Source of the DNA: Plecoglossus altivelis
Taxonomy: Eukaryota > Chordata > Actinopteri > Osmeriformes > Plecoglossidae
DNA: 64,000 nucleotides
Direction of reading: 5' to 3'
Assembly: GCA_036571765.1 (NCBI GenBank)
Contig: BROE01000012.1
Coordinates: 9,101,969 to 9,165,968 of the forward strand
Below, piece after piece: positions 25,901-39,102 of this stretch; position 1 is the first letter of the stretch, and every line of letters begins with the position of its first letter. Below the pieces are notes generated by a model. The model was given only the letters and a program-made list of their open reading frames with translations. It did not search any database and had not been told where the DNA came from. A program made the translations under genes and the position numbers.

Positions 25901-26873
25901 GAGGCTGGGGGGATTTACCATCAGAGGACAGGACATACATCACACGCACGCACACACACACACTCAAACACACACACACACGTACTCAGACAGAAGGAGG
26001 GGGAGGAAGATGAGGCGCACACAGCACATACTGTACGGCACTGCATCTGACACGAATGGAGTGTGGGAGAGGAAGTGAGAGGGCCGGAGAGAAGGAGGTG
26101 AAGAAACGAGAAGGGGGGCAGGAGACAGGGTACACACACACACCTCCAACATACATCACACCCAGAGGGCGCGACAGAGAAGGATGAGCACCTGATATAA
26201 ATAAATAAGCGCCAGCACGCCCCCTTAGGGCCCAGATATATGACACAGCTGCGTCCTCCAGGGCGCAGAAATATGACATCGTTGTGAGCATTTGAATACT
26301 GAATTATAGGCGCAGCCCCCACTACAGCTATTTATGGTGTGGGGAAATGACTGTGTTGTGGTGGAAGGAGTTGAAGTGAGTATGTACACACACACAAACA
26401 CACACACACACACACTCACGGAGGCTCACAAACATAAAAATAAACACACACATATTTTCTCACTCGTATACACACAAGCACGCACGCACACACTCGCGTG
26501 CGCACGCACACACACACACGTTCACACACTCAGAAGACAACACACACCCCATCCACAAGGTTAAAGTAGGCGGTAAACGTTGTCATCAAACACATGCTAA
26601 ACTCCACATCCCAAATACCTTTGCGCATCACTCCCCTGGGGCAGAGGACGAATCGTCCGTCGCGAGGTCAGAGCCAACGAGTCGCTAACAGCAGGGCCAA
26701 AATGGCCGACTGATTCATGACCCGCGGTTCAATTATTCATCTTTCAATTTCCACAACATTAGAGCTGGCTCTGTTTATGAGGCCCTGACCATGGCCCTGT
26801 CTTTTACATCAATACTTAGAGCTCAGTCACTGGTCCCTTGCTTTACAAAGGGCCTCTTTGGCCAGTCTATAGG

Positions 26874-26944
<71 letters not shown>

Positions 26945-27492
26945 NNNNNNNNNNNNNNNNNNNNNNNNNNNNNNNNNNNNNNNNNNNNNNNNNNNNNNNN
27001 NNNNNNNNNNNNNNNNNNNNNNNNNNNNNNNNNNNNNNNNNNNNNNNNNNNNNNNNNNNNNNNNNNNNNNNNNNNNNNNNNNNNNNNNNNNNNNNNNNNN
27101 NNNNNNNNNNNNNNNNNNNNNNNNNNNNNNNNNNNNNNNNNNNNNNNNNNNNNNNNNNNNNNNNNNNNNNNNNNNNNNNNNNNNNNNNNNNNNNNNNNNN
27201 NNNNNNNNNNNNNNNNNNNNNNNNNNNNNNNNNNNNNNNNNNNNNNNNNNNNNNNNNNNNNNNNNNNNNNNNNNNNNNNNNNNNNNNNNNNNNNNNNNNN
27301 NNNNNNNNNNNNNNNNNNNNNNNNNNNNNNNNNNNNNNNNNNNNNNNNNNNNNNNNNNNNNNNNNNNNNNNNNNNNNNNNNNNNNNNNNNNNNNNNNNNN
27401 NNNNNNNNNNNNNNNNNNNNNNNNNNNNNNNGCACACACACACCACACACACACACACACACACACCACACACACATCACACAACACACACA

Positions 27493-27523
<31 letters not shown>

Positions 27524-29480
27524 CAGCCAGAAGGGTGACAGGAAGTTGTATTTTACTTCTGTAGTTGTCGGATCCCAGTTTGGGACTGTCATGGTGAGAC
27601 AGCTGAAGGCATGCGTTCCTCCAACACTCTTCACAGTAGAAGTCAAAGCTAATGCCGTCCCTGCATCCTGAGTCAGTTCTGCCAGCGCTCCACCAGTACC
27701 CAACCAACCTTCATGTCTTGAACTGGGACTAAGTATTTGTTTGCGAGCTAACTGCTAGCTGGGCAACCCTAATTATTCATATGGTGCGAGGCATTCAGAC
27801 GCTCATGTTTAAATGATCGGCTTTGTCATCAAATATTGATCCGGGAGGGGTGGTGCTTGACGGCGTGAAGGCAGCCATGTTCACGCCCCAAGGGCACCGA
27901 ATGCCTCGCCTCCGCAACACAGGGCGTACGACAAGGTGAGCCGAGAGAGAGCTTTGAATCATTTAACAATCACTACGACCGTGCCCTCAATGTGGTTCTA
28001 TACTGGCGTCATCCTGCCCAATACCTGTCAGGAAGTTTGCTATAGGATGCAGCTGTCTGAGGAAGCAGCTGTAATGTGAACTGATGAGGGAGGGCGGTGC
28101 TCTCCGAGGTGTCCCTGAAGATATGCAGGCTTAAGTGAGTTACTGTGGACTTGGCATACTTCGTACACCCCTCCCCTGTTAATGTGCTGTTAATGCTCTG
28201 TTCTAGTCCAGCATTCAGGCCACCAATGCAGCGGCTGCTTTTACCATCTCCATCACTTTATCCCTTCTTCCACCCCCCTCCCTCCTTCTATACTCACACT
28301 CTGTCCGTCCCGTAGCTACGGTAATCCACAGCGGCGGAGACAGCCACGATGATGGCAGGCACGCCGTAGCCCGCCAGGTAGAAGTACTTGGTGCGCGAGT
28401 GTTCGCTCTCGAACACCTCCACCAGCATGATGTAGAGCTGCACGCCCTCCAGGAACATCCAGGTGAACGCTGCCAGGAAGAAGAAGTGGAGCAGGGCCGC
28501 GAAGACGGCGCACGCGATCTGGGAGGGCGAGAACGAGGGTCGAGCGAGCGAGGAAGAGACAGTTAGAGAGGCACTTATGTTAGATTGCTTAAGTTATCTG
28601 CAAGATGGTGAAAGTGGTGGCTGTTGGTCGGTCAAAGAGGGGAAGCTCATTGGCAGCCTACACCATATAATTGTCTGATTATTTATACGTAAATTCGGCC
28701 CTTTATGTTTGCCATTGTATGCAGCTTGCAGGCTGGCTAGTGTACCGCTACGACACTAGCCTGGTATGCTGTATAAATAAATGCACGAACAATCTAACGA
28801 ACGACATTAAACTCGAAAGGAAGAAATGTGGGAATTTGGTTAAATTTATACCAGAAATGTGGTGTATAATTGTATGAGATAGATGATGAAAATTGGATAG
28901 CAGTTTTGCAGCGCAGATACCAAGAAATAGGTTTCTGCAGTTAGTTTCTACATCACACTTGCAAAATCCGCTTGACGAGGTATGAGCAGCTTCGGCGACT
29001 ATTAAAAACAGAACACCATGTCAATCAGAAGGAGATGCAGTCTTTTGACAGAGCCTCCAATCATCACGCAGAAGCCCGGAGTTCAGTCCAGCCCACTCCT
29101 CCATTTACCCCCATAGACGCTGAGCATCAGTGGTTGGGACATAATGCCTGCATTTATCCAGTGACCGTATAGTTTCAAAACGCTGAAAAATACTGTTCAA
29201 AGCAGCCCCATTGAAGTCCATGGACCTAAGGCTGCAACCGTAAAATTAACTGTGAACCGGGAATGTATGAAGGAAATCAAGGCTATGCAATATGTGGGTG
29301 ATTCTGAACGTGTTCTAACTGTTAACACAATAATACATATTTGACCATTCATTCTTTGACATTATAGCTTTCCTGGCATTCTTAAAGAAATCACTTTTGA
29401 GTGAGAGAACACGTCAGAAAAGAGAGGAAGAAAAGTAGAGAGAATGAAAGAAAAGAGAAATACATATATATGTATATCTC

Positions 29481-29547
<67 letters not shown>

Positions 29548-30469
29548 AAGAGAGAGAAAGATCAAGAGACAGGCACACGGGTTAGATTGCATAAGTTCTC
29601 TGGCAGACTGTGAGAGAGATTGTTCACATTGAGCGCTTTAAGGTTGCACTAGTCATATCGAAGACAGAGAGAAGAATGAGATGGTCAGTTGGAGAGAAGT
29701 CTGACATGTGCTTGTTAGCTGAGAGGCAAAACTAGCAGGTGATGTAGAGAGCAAAGGGAGAAGGGAAGTACAAAGTAAAACGGATAGAAAAAACTGACAA
29801 TCTGACCACCACATCGGAGGCCGTCCATTTGAATAATTGATTCCAACTGTCAACACCGATGTTCTGCATCGAGCTTATAGAATCAATCACTTTCATTCTA
29901 TTAAAGATGACACGGTTTTTCCACTGTATGTGCAAGAGACCAGGTTCAACCGTTAACCGAGTCAACTCACGTAGCCTCTGAGGGGACGAATTTAAACGAC
30001 GAGGGACTCCAGTCTTTATCATCCATTTGTAGAGTTCCAGAATTGTGTCGCATGCCGGTTGAACATAGCCACGGCTTATGCACAGTCATTCAGATCTCCT
30101 AACGGAATTACCGGCTTACCGGCTGCGAGCAAAGCGACGCTGAAGTCGTTAACGGGAGGTCACAAACAGTCACCGGTAATTAACGGGGGATGGAACGTGC
30201 ACACGCAGACGCAGTCGTGGTCGGTTATCGGAACTACACACGTTTGTGTGTACACACTTTTCTTAATGAGTTAATGAATTAAATCCCCTGGAGGGAGGGG
30301 GGAAGTTGAGCTCAGAGGAGGGACAGCCTGAATGTCCCCTACACCAGCTCCAGAATGTTGTCCAACCTACCTACCCTACCCTCCCCTCCCTCTTTTGCAC
30401 AGACTCTCACGCTGTGCCTGTGAAAGGCAGGTTTTACAGTTCACTGTCTCTCTCTCTCACTCTCTCTTG

Positions 30470-30514
<45 letters not shown>

Positions 30515-31204
30515 ACTCACTCACCCTCTCTCTCTCACTTACTCACTCTATCTCTCTCTCACTCACATACACTTACACACACTCCCTTTCTTCCAGACTT
30601 ACCGGCTGGTCGGCTCGGTTGATGCCCACCAGGAAGAGGGACTCAGCGATGAAGAGGCTGATGCAGAGGTTCTTGTGGATGGTGTTTCTGTCGCTCTGGA
30701 GGCCCCGGAAGAAGCAGAAGGTGAAGATGCAGATGAGCAGGCAAACCAGGGACAGCAGGATGCCCACCCAGGTGATGACGTCCAGCAGCAGGTCGTGCAT
30801 GGAGTTCGCTTTCTGAAGGGAGGGAGGGGTGGGGAGGGAGAGTGAGAGAGAAATATGGAAGGGAAGAGAAAAGAGGGAGAGTGGGAGAAAGAGAGTGATG
30901 ATTGGTGATGTTATGCTTTGTTGTCATGGTCAGTAAAAAGAGCTAGTGCTCAGTGCACACAAAGACACACGCGTGTGTGTGTGTGTGTTTGGGGGGGTCT
31001 AGATAGCTCAGGGCTGGCATGAAACTCAGGGTTGGGGCAGGTGTGCCAGCACTATCCATCAGTGTTCAGCAGCCTGCCAACTATAGAACTGTCCCGCATG
31101 TGGTGTGATGAATATACTGACCCAGAGCATGCCTCAACCCCCACCTACCCTCCGTACACACACACACACAGTCTATATTGGCTGATATTAAAGTTCTCTC
31201 TCTA

Positions 31205-31264
<60 letters not shown>

Positions 31265-32742
31265 ACATACACACACAGGAACAGTAAGAACAGTAAGAAG
31301 GGAGAGAGAAACACAGGGCTTGCCTTGACCTCCACATGTGCCATGAGCACTGCGAAGCTGGTGAGGTGGGTGCAGGAGCAGGTGGTGTGCGTTCGGTTAG
31401 TGCCCAGCAGACGACAGTCCTGGGTGGACCAGAACCCCGTCATGGAGCGCTTGGAGTAGCTCCAGAACGAGCAGTTGGGGTTGAAGTTCTCCTCCGAGTG
31501 CTGTAGAGTGGAGGGAGGTGTGAATGCAAACATGCGCACGCATATGGACGCGTGTGTGTGTATGTACACACGGTTGTGGATGCATGGGGGAAGACAAATA
31601 AGGCACGCACCCGCGCACACACACAACAGACAGCGAGGACAGAATGTCCTGGTAGAAACACGCAAACAAACAGACGAACAGAAGAGTGCGTGGGAGTATG
31701 TTACTCTGAGTGTGTGCGTGTGTGTGCGTGTGTGCGTTGCATTCCTTTTTGGTCCTGCTGGAACTCCCATATGATGAAAGGGCTCAATTCACTTTCACTG
31801 ATTTTTTAGAGTAAAAGCCCAACAGGTGATGACCATGTGTGTCTGTACATGTGTGTGTGTGTGTGTGCATGTGCGCCTGGGACTGTGTCTGTGTGTATGT
31901 GCCTAATGTCTGTGTGTCTGTACCGACACTTGTGTGTGTCAACAGCGTGTGTATGTGTGTGTTCGGACGCAGTACGGCGTACCTGCAGGTGCTTGACAGT
32001 GAAGACCACAGGCTCAGACAAGTAAACCTTGCTGCTCTCCTTGTTGATGGAGGCAGTGATGACTGGGGAGTTCACGATCACAGAGTAGTTGGGGTTCACA
32101 GCCTCGCCGCCCAGACGCACGCTGGCATTCTCTGTGGACAGGTAGGATCCCAGGTTCCTGTACAGGACGAACGCCATCCGGATCTCGCCTGGGACACACA
32201 CACAAACACACGCGTCACCATTTAATTTTGGCATTACAATGAAAGCGCAGACTTTTACATCAAACGGAGAAGAGTGACAGACAGATAGACAGAAAGACTC
32301 TGGCAAAGACAGAAACAGACAGACAGAAACAGACAGACAGACGCAGACAGGTGGACAGGCTGAGAGGGGCAGTGACATACCGTTTCTGCCGTGCTGTTTG
32401 AGGGTGCTGGATGACAGCTGGATGGAGTTGCCATGCAGCTCTGACTGCGGGAAGGTCAGGTCTTCTAGGTTCCCATCGGTGCTCAGTCTGGCCACTTCCA
32501 ACTCTGGAAACGCATGCACACATGGTGTAAATGTAGCGCCAACATACCTTGTTAAGTATCTCTCAAGCTAACACTGTGGTTTGATCAAATCTATCCGCAA
32601 CCATTATTCCATGAGTGCCATGTTAAGTGTTCTGTATAGTCCATAACAACTCTATGCCAAGCTGTGGTTTTCTAACTTGTTCACTGTAAACACAGTGTAC
32701 TAAAGTGGAGAGAGAGAGCATAAGAGAGAAAGACAGGGAGAT

Positions 32743-32786
<44 letters not shown>

Positions 32787-35700
32787 CCAGATAGTCTGAC
32801 AGATAGATCGATTAATCATAGGGAAAGTATGCACACACGCACACACACCCACACACCCACGCAAACACACACACCAGCAGGGTATCCTCACTTGCTGTGC
32901 CTAAGCTAATTAAACAATCCTGTCATTACAATCCCCCTCCTTCTGAAACACACTCATTCATTACCATTACAACACACACACACACACACATACACACACA
33001 TACAGTGCCTGCTGATGCTTTCGACCAAATCTTCCCATTTAAATTCTTGTTCTAACTTCTATTTATACTTCTGCGTGGCTTCACATGGTGCCACGTCTCA
33101 CAAATCAACGCAACACGACACAATAACACAACTGCGATGCTGCAGCCTCGGAGCTGCACATCGCCAATGTTCCAATGTTCTATGAAAACCTGCAGGGAGG
33201 AGAGAAGGTATGGAGAGAGGGAGGAAGAGGGCGAGGGAGGGAAATGAGAATGGAGTGTGGGGAAAGTGGGGCTGAGAGGCAAAGTCGGGATGGTTTTGTG
33301 CGTGTATATATATCGGGATATATATATAAATATATATATAAAAGAGAGAGAGAGATAATCTCTTGGAATCAGCCCACTGAATTAGCTGGAAGGGGAGATT
33401 AACGAGACAAAGAGACAGGAACATGGAGACAAATATTCATCTCAAAAGACAGTTTTTCTCTTAAGTTCTTGGGCGACACCGCAGCCTAGATATGAAGGCC
33501 TGTTTATGTAAGCGTATCCATGAGCTACTGTGCATTTAGGAATCCTTCTGCCGCGGAAGTAAGACCACTGTGGTGTATGCCAAAGTGTGGACTCATTCCA
33601 CCCCTGTCTTCTCCTCTCGTCCGTTCCCTTCTGCGAAATAAAAGATGTGCCATTGTACATGAATCCTTCTAATGAAGGAGTGATGTGTAGGAAAGTGTAA
33701 GATATCAGATCTGAAGTATAAGGGAGGCTGCTAATCAAAAGGGGGGATCGGAGGGGAAAAGAGAGACGAAGCAACGGCAAAGTTTGCTGCTCCAGGGCAG
33801 AGATGAGACCAGCGCCAGAAGACACTCCGTCATCCGGAAGAAGAGAACAAATGAAATGATTTTTTCTCCCCTCAGATGCTCAGACAACTGTACTTTTCCT
33901 GCTGGAGCGATGACGGAGGGATGGGAGGAAAACATGGGGAGAAGGAGAGCTGGGGGAGGTGGGGTGAGATGTACATGCAGCCATGATAACTACTTCTGCT
34001 CTGAGTCCGAGCACGGAAAAGAAGAGGACTTGATTGCCTGCGCTCTGATCCCTGAGTGCCAGATCACCTGATCGGATGGTTATGTGGGAGGGCCTCTGAG
34101 AAAACCTCTACATGTTGGCAGTAAAACGTTTCCTGTTTTAGAAGTTCACACCTACAGCCCTTTACTTGCGAGACAGCTGGATTTGGAAGATCACAACCAC
34201 ACAAGAATCCATCTTGCCAAGTCATTTGTTTGTGCCTGAACTTCAGTGGTTTTGGCCAATCAGGGTTCTCTGAAAAACGACTGAGTAATCCGCTCTGTTA
34301 AATGAGTCTGTGAGTCTTTCCCCCAGACAGGATTACCTCTGCAGGGTATGGGCTGGTCATATGTGTGTTATCGCTCACATATGTTTTCATTCCATCGCGT
34401 TTAATGTGCCCAGGTAAAGCCTTGTACATGTATGTGATCTTACAGACCCCGAGCGTTGAGATGATGACGTTATTCTGCCCCACTCTCCTCTGTGTGCAGT
34501 CACATGTATGTTATTGTTCATGTGGAGCTGCATGCCCCTAGAGCTGCTCTCTCATGTAACGCCTAATCCTGACTCTTGCGCCAGAGTCCAGTTGACCGGG
34601 TGGTTGGAGAGAAATGCTATGTGTTTGGGGGGGTCTGTGGTCTATGGACGTTGTCAGTTTATCAGACACAAGTTCTGCGTGTTACTTACGGATGTTGTCG
34701 GTGGCCTCTTGGACGGTGTCCGTTTTGAGGAGGTTGTCGGCGAGCATGAAGGCCCCGGCCTCCACTGTGTCCAGCAGCATGGTGGCCGAACGCAGCTGCT
34801 CGCTGGTGGCCAGTTCCCTCCACGCCGCCTGGGCACGCGGCTGCAGCAGGTTGTTCACCGTTTCCACCATAGCCTTGGGAGGGAGCGAGGGAACAGCGCT
34901 AGCCGTTAATGGTTGAGGCAGATAGCAAACGGTATAGGGAGCTAGCTTCCAAGCTAACACACGCCACAGCACAACACCCAGAGGCCCATTAGGGCCAGAG
35001 GGGGAGGTTGACAGCTAGATTAGTGGTTAGCTAATGCTAATGCTGTCCACCTCCTCCTACAGCATGAGTGACAGTATGGTATGTGGACAATTAGCACTAA
35101 TGGCTTCACTACACATAGCAAAAAATATAACATTTAGCCAAAAGTTGCGCTTTGCACAAAGATGCAGATGTCATGCTGTGGGTTTGTTGAATGTATACAC
35201 ACAGAGATACCAGACACACCAAAAAACGGAAAGAATTTGTTCCGTTAAAGTTTGGGCTTTGTTTGTACTTTGCACTGTAAAAATGAAAGTTTCAATACCT
35301 CATCCTCCATTGCTTAATCAAGCCCTGTCACTGTTTTAAATTACCTCTACTTTTCACCCCTCTCTCCTCCCTCTCCTCACACCTTCATTTACACATGCAC
35401 ACATCTCAGTGTATGACGGAAAGAGGGAGGGAGAGATGGAGAGAGGGAGGGAGAGAGAGACCGTGGAAACCTGTAAAACAGCCCAGTGAGTTCATGGTGA
35501 CAGGCGTCCATTGGGAATGAGGGAAATGGAAAAACGAATACAGGTGCTAGAAAACATACACCAGGTCTCGCTCCCTCGCCTCCCTCCTTCACCTTTCTGT
35601 CTGTCTCCCCCGCTTTCCTTTCCATCCATCTCTCTATCTCAGTCTCACCCTTCAGTATCAATATCCTCGTTTTCCGCTTTCTCCCTCTCTGTTTTGTCTA

Positions 35701-35848
35701 TATTTCTTCCTGCCTCCCCCTCTCCCTCCCTCATTCTGCCTACTGATTTGTGTCTACGTCTTTCTATCTCAATGTGACTCTCACTGCGACGCTCTCTCTG
35801 TCTCAGTGAGTCTCTCTCTTTCCCTGTGACTATATCTCTGTCTCTGTG

Positions 35849-35894
<46 letters not shown>

Positions 35895-37927
35895 ACTCTC
35901 TCTCCCTCTCCAGGGGCAATCGAAGCACAACAGGAAAAAAGAGTGCAGGTGCCGTTAGACAAATGGAGGAGTCTCCAGTGGGGAACGTCAGGGAAAGGAG
36001 ACCGAGTCGTCAGGTTATTGATGCTCCACACATCTACTGTTTGACCCCCCGCCCCCCTCCACACACCCCCACATCACACACATGCACACACAAACATCCC
36101 TGTGGATTGCTGGAGATTAGACATGGGGGAGAGAAAGAGGTAGATATGGGCAAAGAGCAAAGGAGGGAGAGAAGACAGAAGGGAAGAGAGAGAGTAAGAT
36201 AAAATGACAGAGGAAAAGAGGAAAAGGTTACAGGAGAGATGATGGGAAATAGAGAGAAGGGATTACAGAGGAGGGCGTGTGAAGAGGGGCTGGTGAGAGG
36301 CAAAGACAGAGAAAGAGAGAAAGATTAAAAGATAGAGTTTTTTAAAGCTGTGCCATTTTATATAACATGACAGACAAAGAAAGTGACACACAGACTGACT
36401 GTGTCTTTAACCACATCGATTAGCATTAGTCATGCATCTATATGTTTATTCTCACACTAACGATGAATGTCTACAATATTAGTTACCGAACATGCTAACA
36501 TACTAATGATGCCTTCTTGGCTGGTTGCTAATTAGCTTGGATGCCTATGAGCTACAGAGAGTCTGCATGTAAACAAAACTCATTATTCCATGGCTTCAAC
36601 AGAGAAGGGGGACAATGCGGTAAGAGAAGAGTGGATGTATGATTCATCATACACACACATCACCGCACACACCTTTTACCCTGTCTCCTGACCATGCCAG
36701 AGAGCAAAGCATACTCCCTTAACCCCCTTTACAGAGAAAATAGAGCAATTCAAAAACCCTTTTTCATACTCTGGGGTCTGAAAGTGTGTGCATCGGTGCA
36801 TGTGTGTGCATTCATACGAATGTGTGTGCGTGCGCGTGCTGGATGGAGAATTGATTCTGCTCCGCTTGCTCTGGCAGTGAGGGGGCTGAGAAGAGTGCAG
36901 AGGAGACATACGTATACCCTCCACAACCCGGACAACTTTGGCCCCAATTCACATCCCCCTACCACAGCAGCACGCTTGCACACGTATAATGTGCATACAC
37001 TCATACTACTTCTCAGGATCCCTGTGAACACAGCGGGGAAGTCTTGACTGTACATAAATAAATACTTAATCTCCTGTTTAGAGGAAGTGATGAACATTTC
37101 AAGCGGGGGGGGGAAACCCCCATTGGATCTTATAAGTGTGCAAAGTCTGCGTTGATGTGTGGCCATCAAGTCAGGAAAGGCTCCTTCACGCTCCTACACA
37201 AGTCGACGGCTGATCGCAGAGTGTTGGGCTGACATCCTGCGCTTGCAGCCTGTCCATCGACAGTGTGCGGTGGTTTTGACAGACACTGAAGGTGGCCCGT
37301 ATCTGCAGTGTGGTGTCGGGCCAGGGAGCCAGAGATGTGAGGGGAGATAGGACTGTGTTGGGAGCCTGACATTTCTTGTCAGGTGTGAGTGGAAGAGAGA
37401 GAGAGAGGGGGGGGGTATGAAGGGCTGGGATGGAGACGGGTCTTTTTAGGCTGCTCAAAAGACTAGAAGTGCTGGAGTGACAGATAAGCGGGTGAGTGAG
37501 TGTTGATGAGCGAGTGTTGCGGTTTGTGTGTGTGTGTTTTGGGGGGTGGGGGTGGGGGGTATGGTTGGCAGGAGCTGAGATGCTCTCACACACACATACA
37601 CACACACACGTACACAACCGCACGCATACACACACCAGTAAATGGGGCAGAAGTGAAATGCTTTGAAGCGCTGGGGTAATCCAGCGTAAACGGCAACAGC
37701 AGAGAGCAGGGCTTCTCTACACACACATATACAGTGGGACACACTCGTGCTCACACACGCACACACACAGAGCGCCACAAAGAAGAAACTTCTGGGGCCC
37801 CTTCCTCTTGTCGTTCCCGCTTGGACGGATGTAGAGAAAGTCAGACCTTCATCAGACCTGCCTGTCCTGACTCTGGGCTCGTCTGATGGTTGACGTAAAA
37901 GGTAGGGGGCTTCAAGGTCAGTGTGTG

Positions 37928-37959
<32 letters not shown>

Positions 37960-39044
37960 CGTGCGCATGGAGGGTTGAAGATATATAATGTTTTAAACAT
38001 TTACAGTCAGGGTCTGTCTTGTCATGCACAAAGAGCAAAGCTATTCCCATCTGTTGGATTGAATAGCAGGTCTCCCCACAGCCTTTAAGCAATGCGGTTT
38101 TGAACATGTATTTTTTCAGGACTGAATATGTACTATTGCATATATATGTGAATACATTATTTAATTTGAATCCTGTTTGGCTCATTTTCTTTCCATGGCA
38201 CCAGGATTCCCTGTGCCTCTCAGACCAGAGGAATAGAAAACGAGTGGCCAAAATGATGTTACTTGAACTGGGACCTCCTTTTCCCTAACCAACTCCGATC
38301 TACACACAAGCCTCCACAAGTGGGGGAACCACAGAAGAAATACTTCCCTGACCATTACCCCACCCACCCGCCCGCCTGCCCAACCCCCTCTCCCTCCCCC
38401 TGCCCACTCTCCCTCCTCCTGCAGCAATTAGAGCTGGAGATAATTAACGAGGAGAGGGAGAAGCAGCTTCTATTTCTGATCAGAGACTCTACACACAAGG
38501 AGAATCAGATATCTTGGTCTCTCTCGTTTTTGTTTGGCTAATTGGCAATATATTGTAGATCAGCTGCTAATTAGAATGATTCATGTGAATTAATGAAGGT
38601 GAAGTTAATGGAATGCATGGAGTCGTGCCTATATTTACAGAAATCACAGAGAAAGTGGATTCACTGTTTATCACTGTTGCATCTTGTATCAGTCCTAGAA
38701 TCAGTGTATGCCTTCTGTACGCAAGCGGTAAATGTGCGCAAGCGGTTGTACGTCTGTACGTATGGGTGGTCGTGTATGATTTTGTGTCCGTGTGTGTGTG
38801 TCAGCATGCATGGTTGCATGCATGTGTGTGTGTGTCCACTCGTATGTACTCCTAAGCCATGTTTTGTGATGTGACATTGCTGACCAGTGCTGACGTAAAG
38901 ACTTTTAGGAAAGGAGGAAAACGCCTGCATCAGTGGAAAAAAGGGGGAGTGAGAGGTAGGAGAAAACAAAAAGGAAAGAAAGGGAAGAGATAGAGGAGAG
39001 GGAGAGAGGAGGATGTCTAGAGAAAAACAAAGAGAGAGAAAGAG

Positions 39045-39102
<58 letters not shown>

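Larger units (their letters stand above)
25626..28297 (-). other. adgrl3: adgrl3 intron with assembly gap
   Basis: Contains purine-rich DNA (25630-25860), CA arrays (25945-25982, 26385-26545) and the gapped CA array at 26873-27520. The unique stretches at 26560-26870 and 27530-28280 are AT-balanced; the second includes a TAAT-rich block near 27765-27840. No extra exon seen. Confidence 0.7.
28519..30602 (-). other. adgrl3: adgrl3 intron
   Basis: Holds an AT/TA tract and GA array (29460-29545) and a CT array (30440-30560). Unique DNA elsewhere, including about 28660-29400, which may contain an old interspersed repeat. No coding signal. Confidence 0.7.

Noticed and set aside
26791..27703. Frames of 200-278 codons across the N gap
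   Set aside because: They consist of CA-repeat translations and unknown bases.
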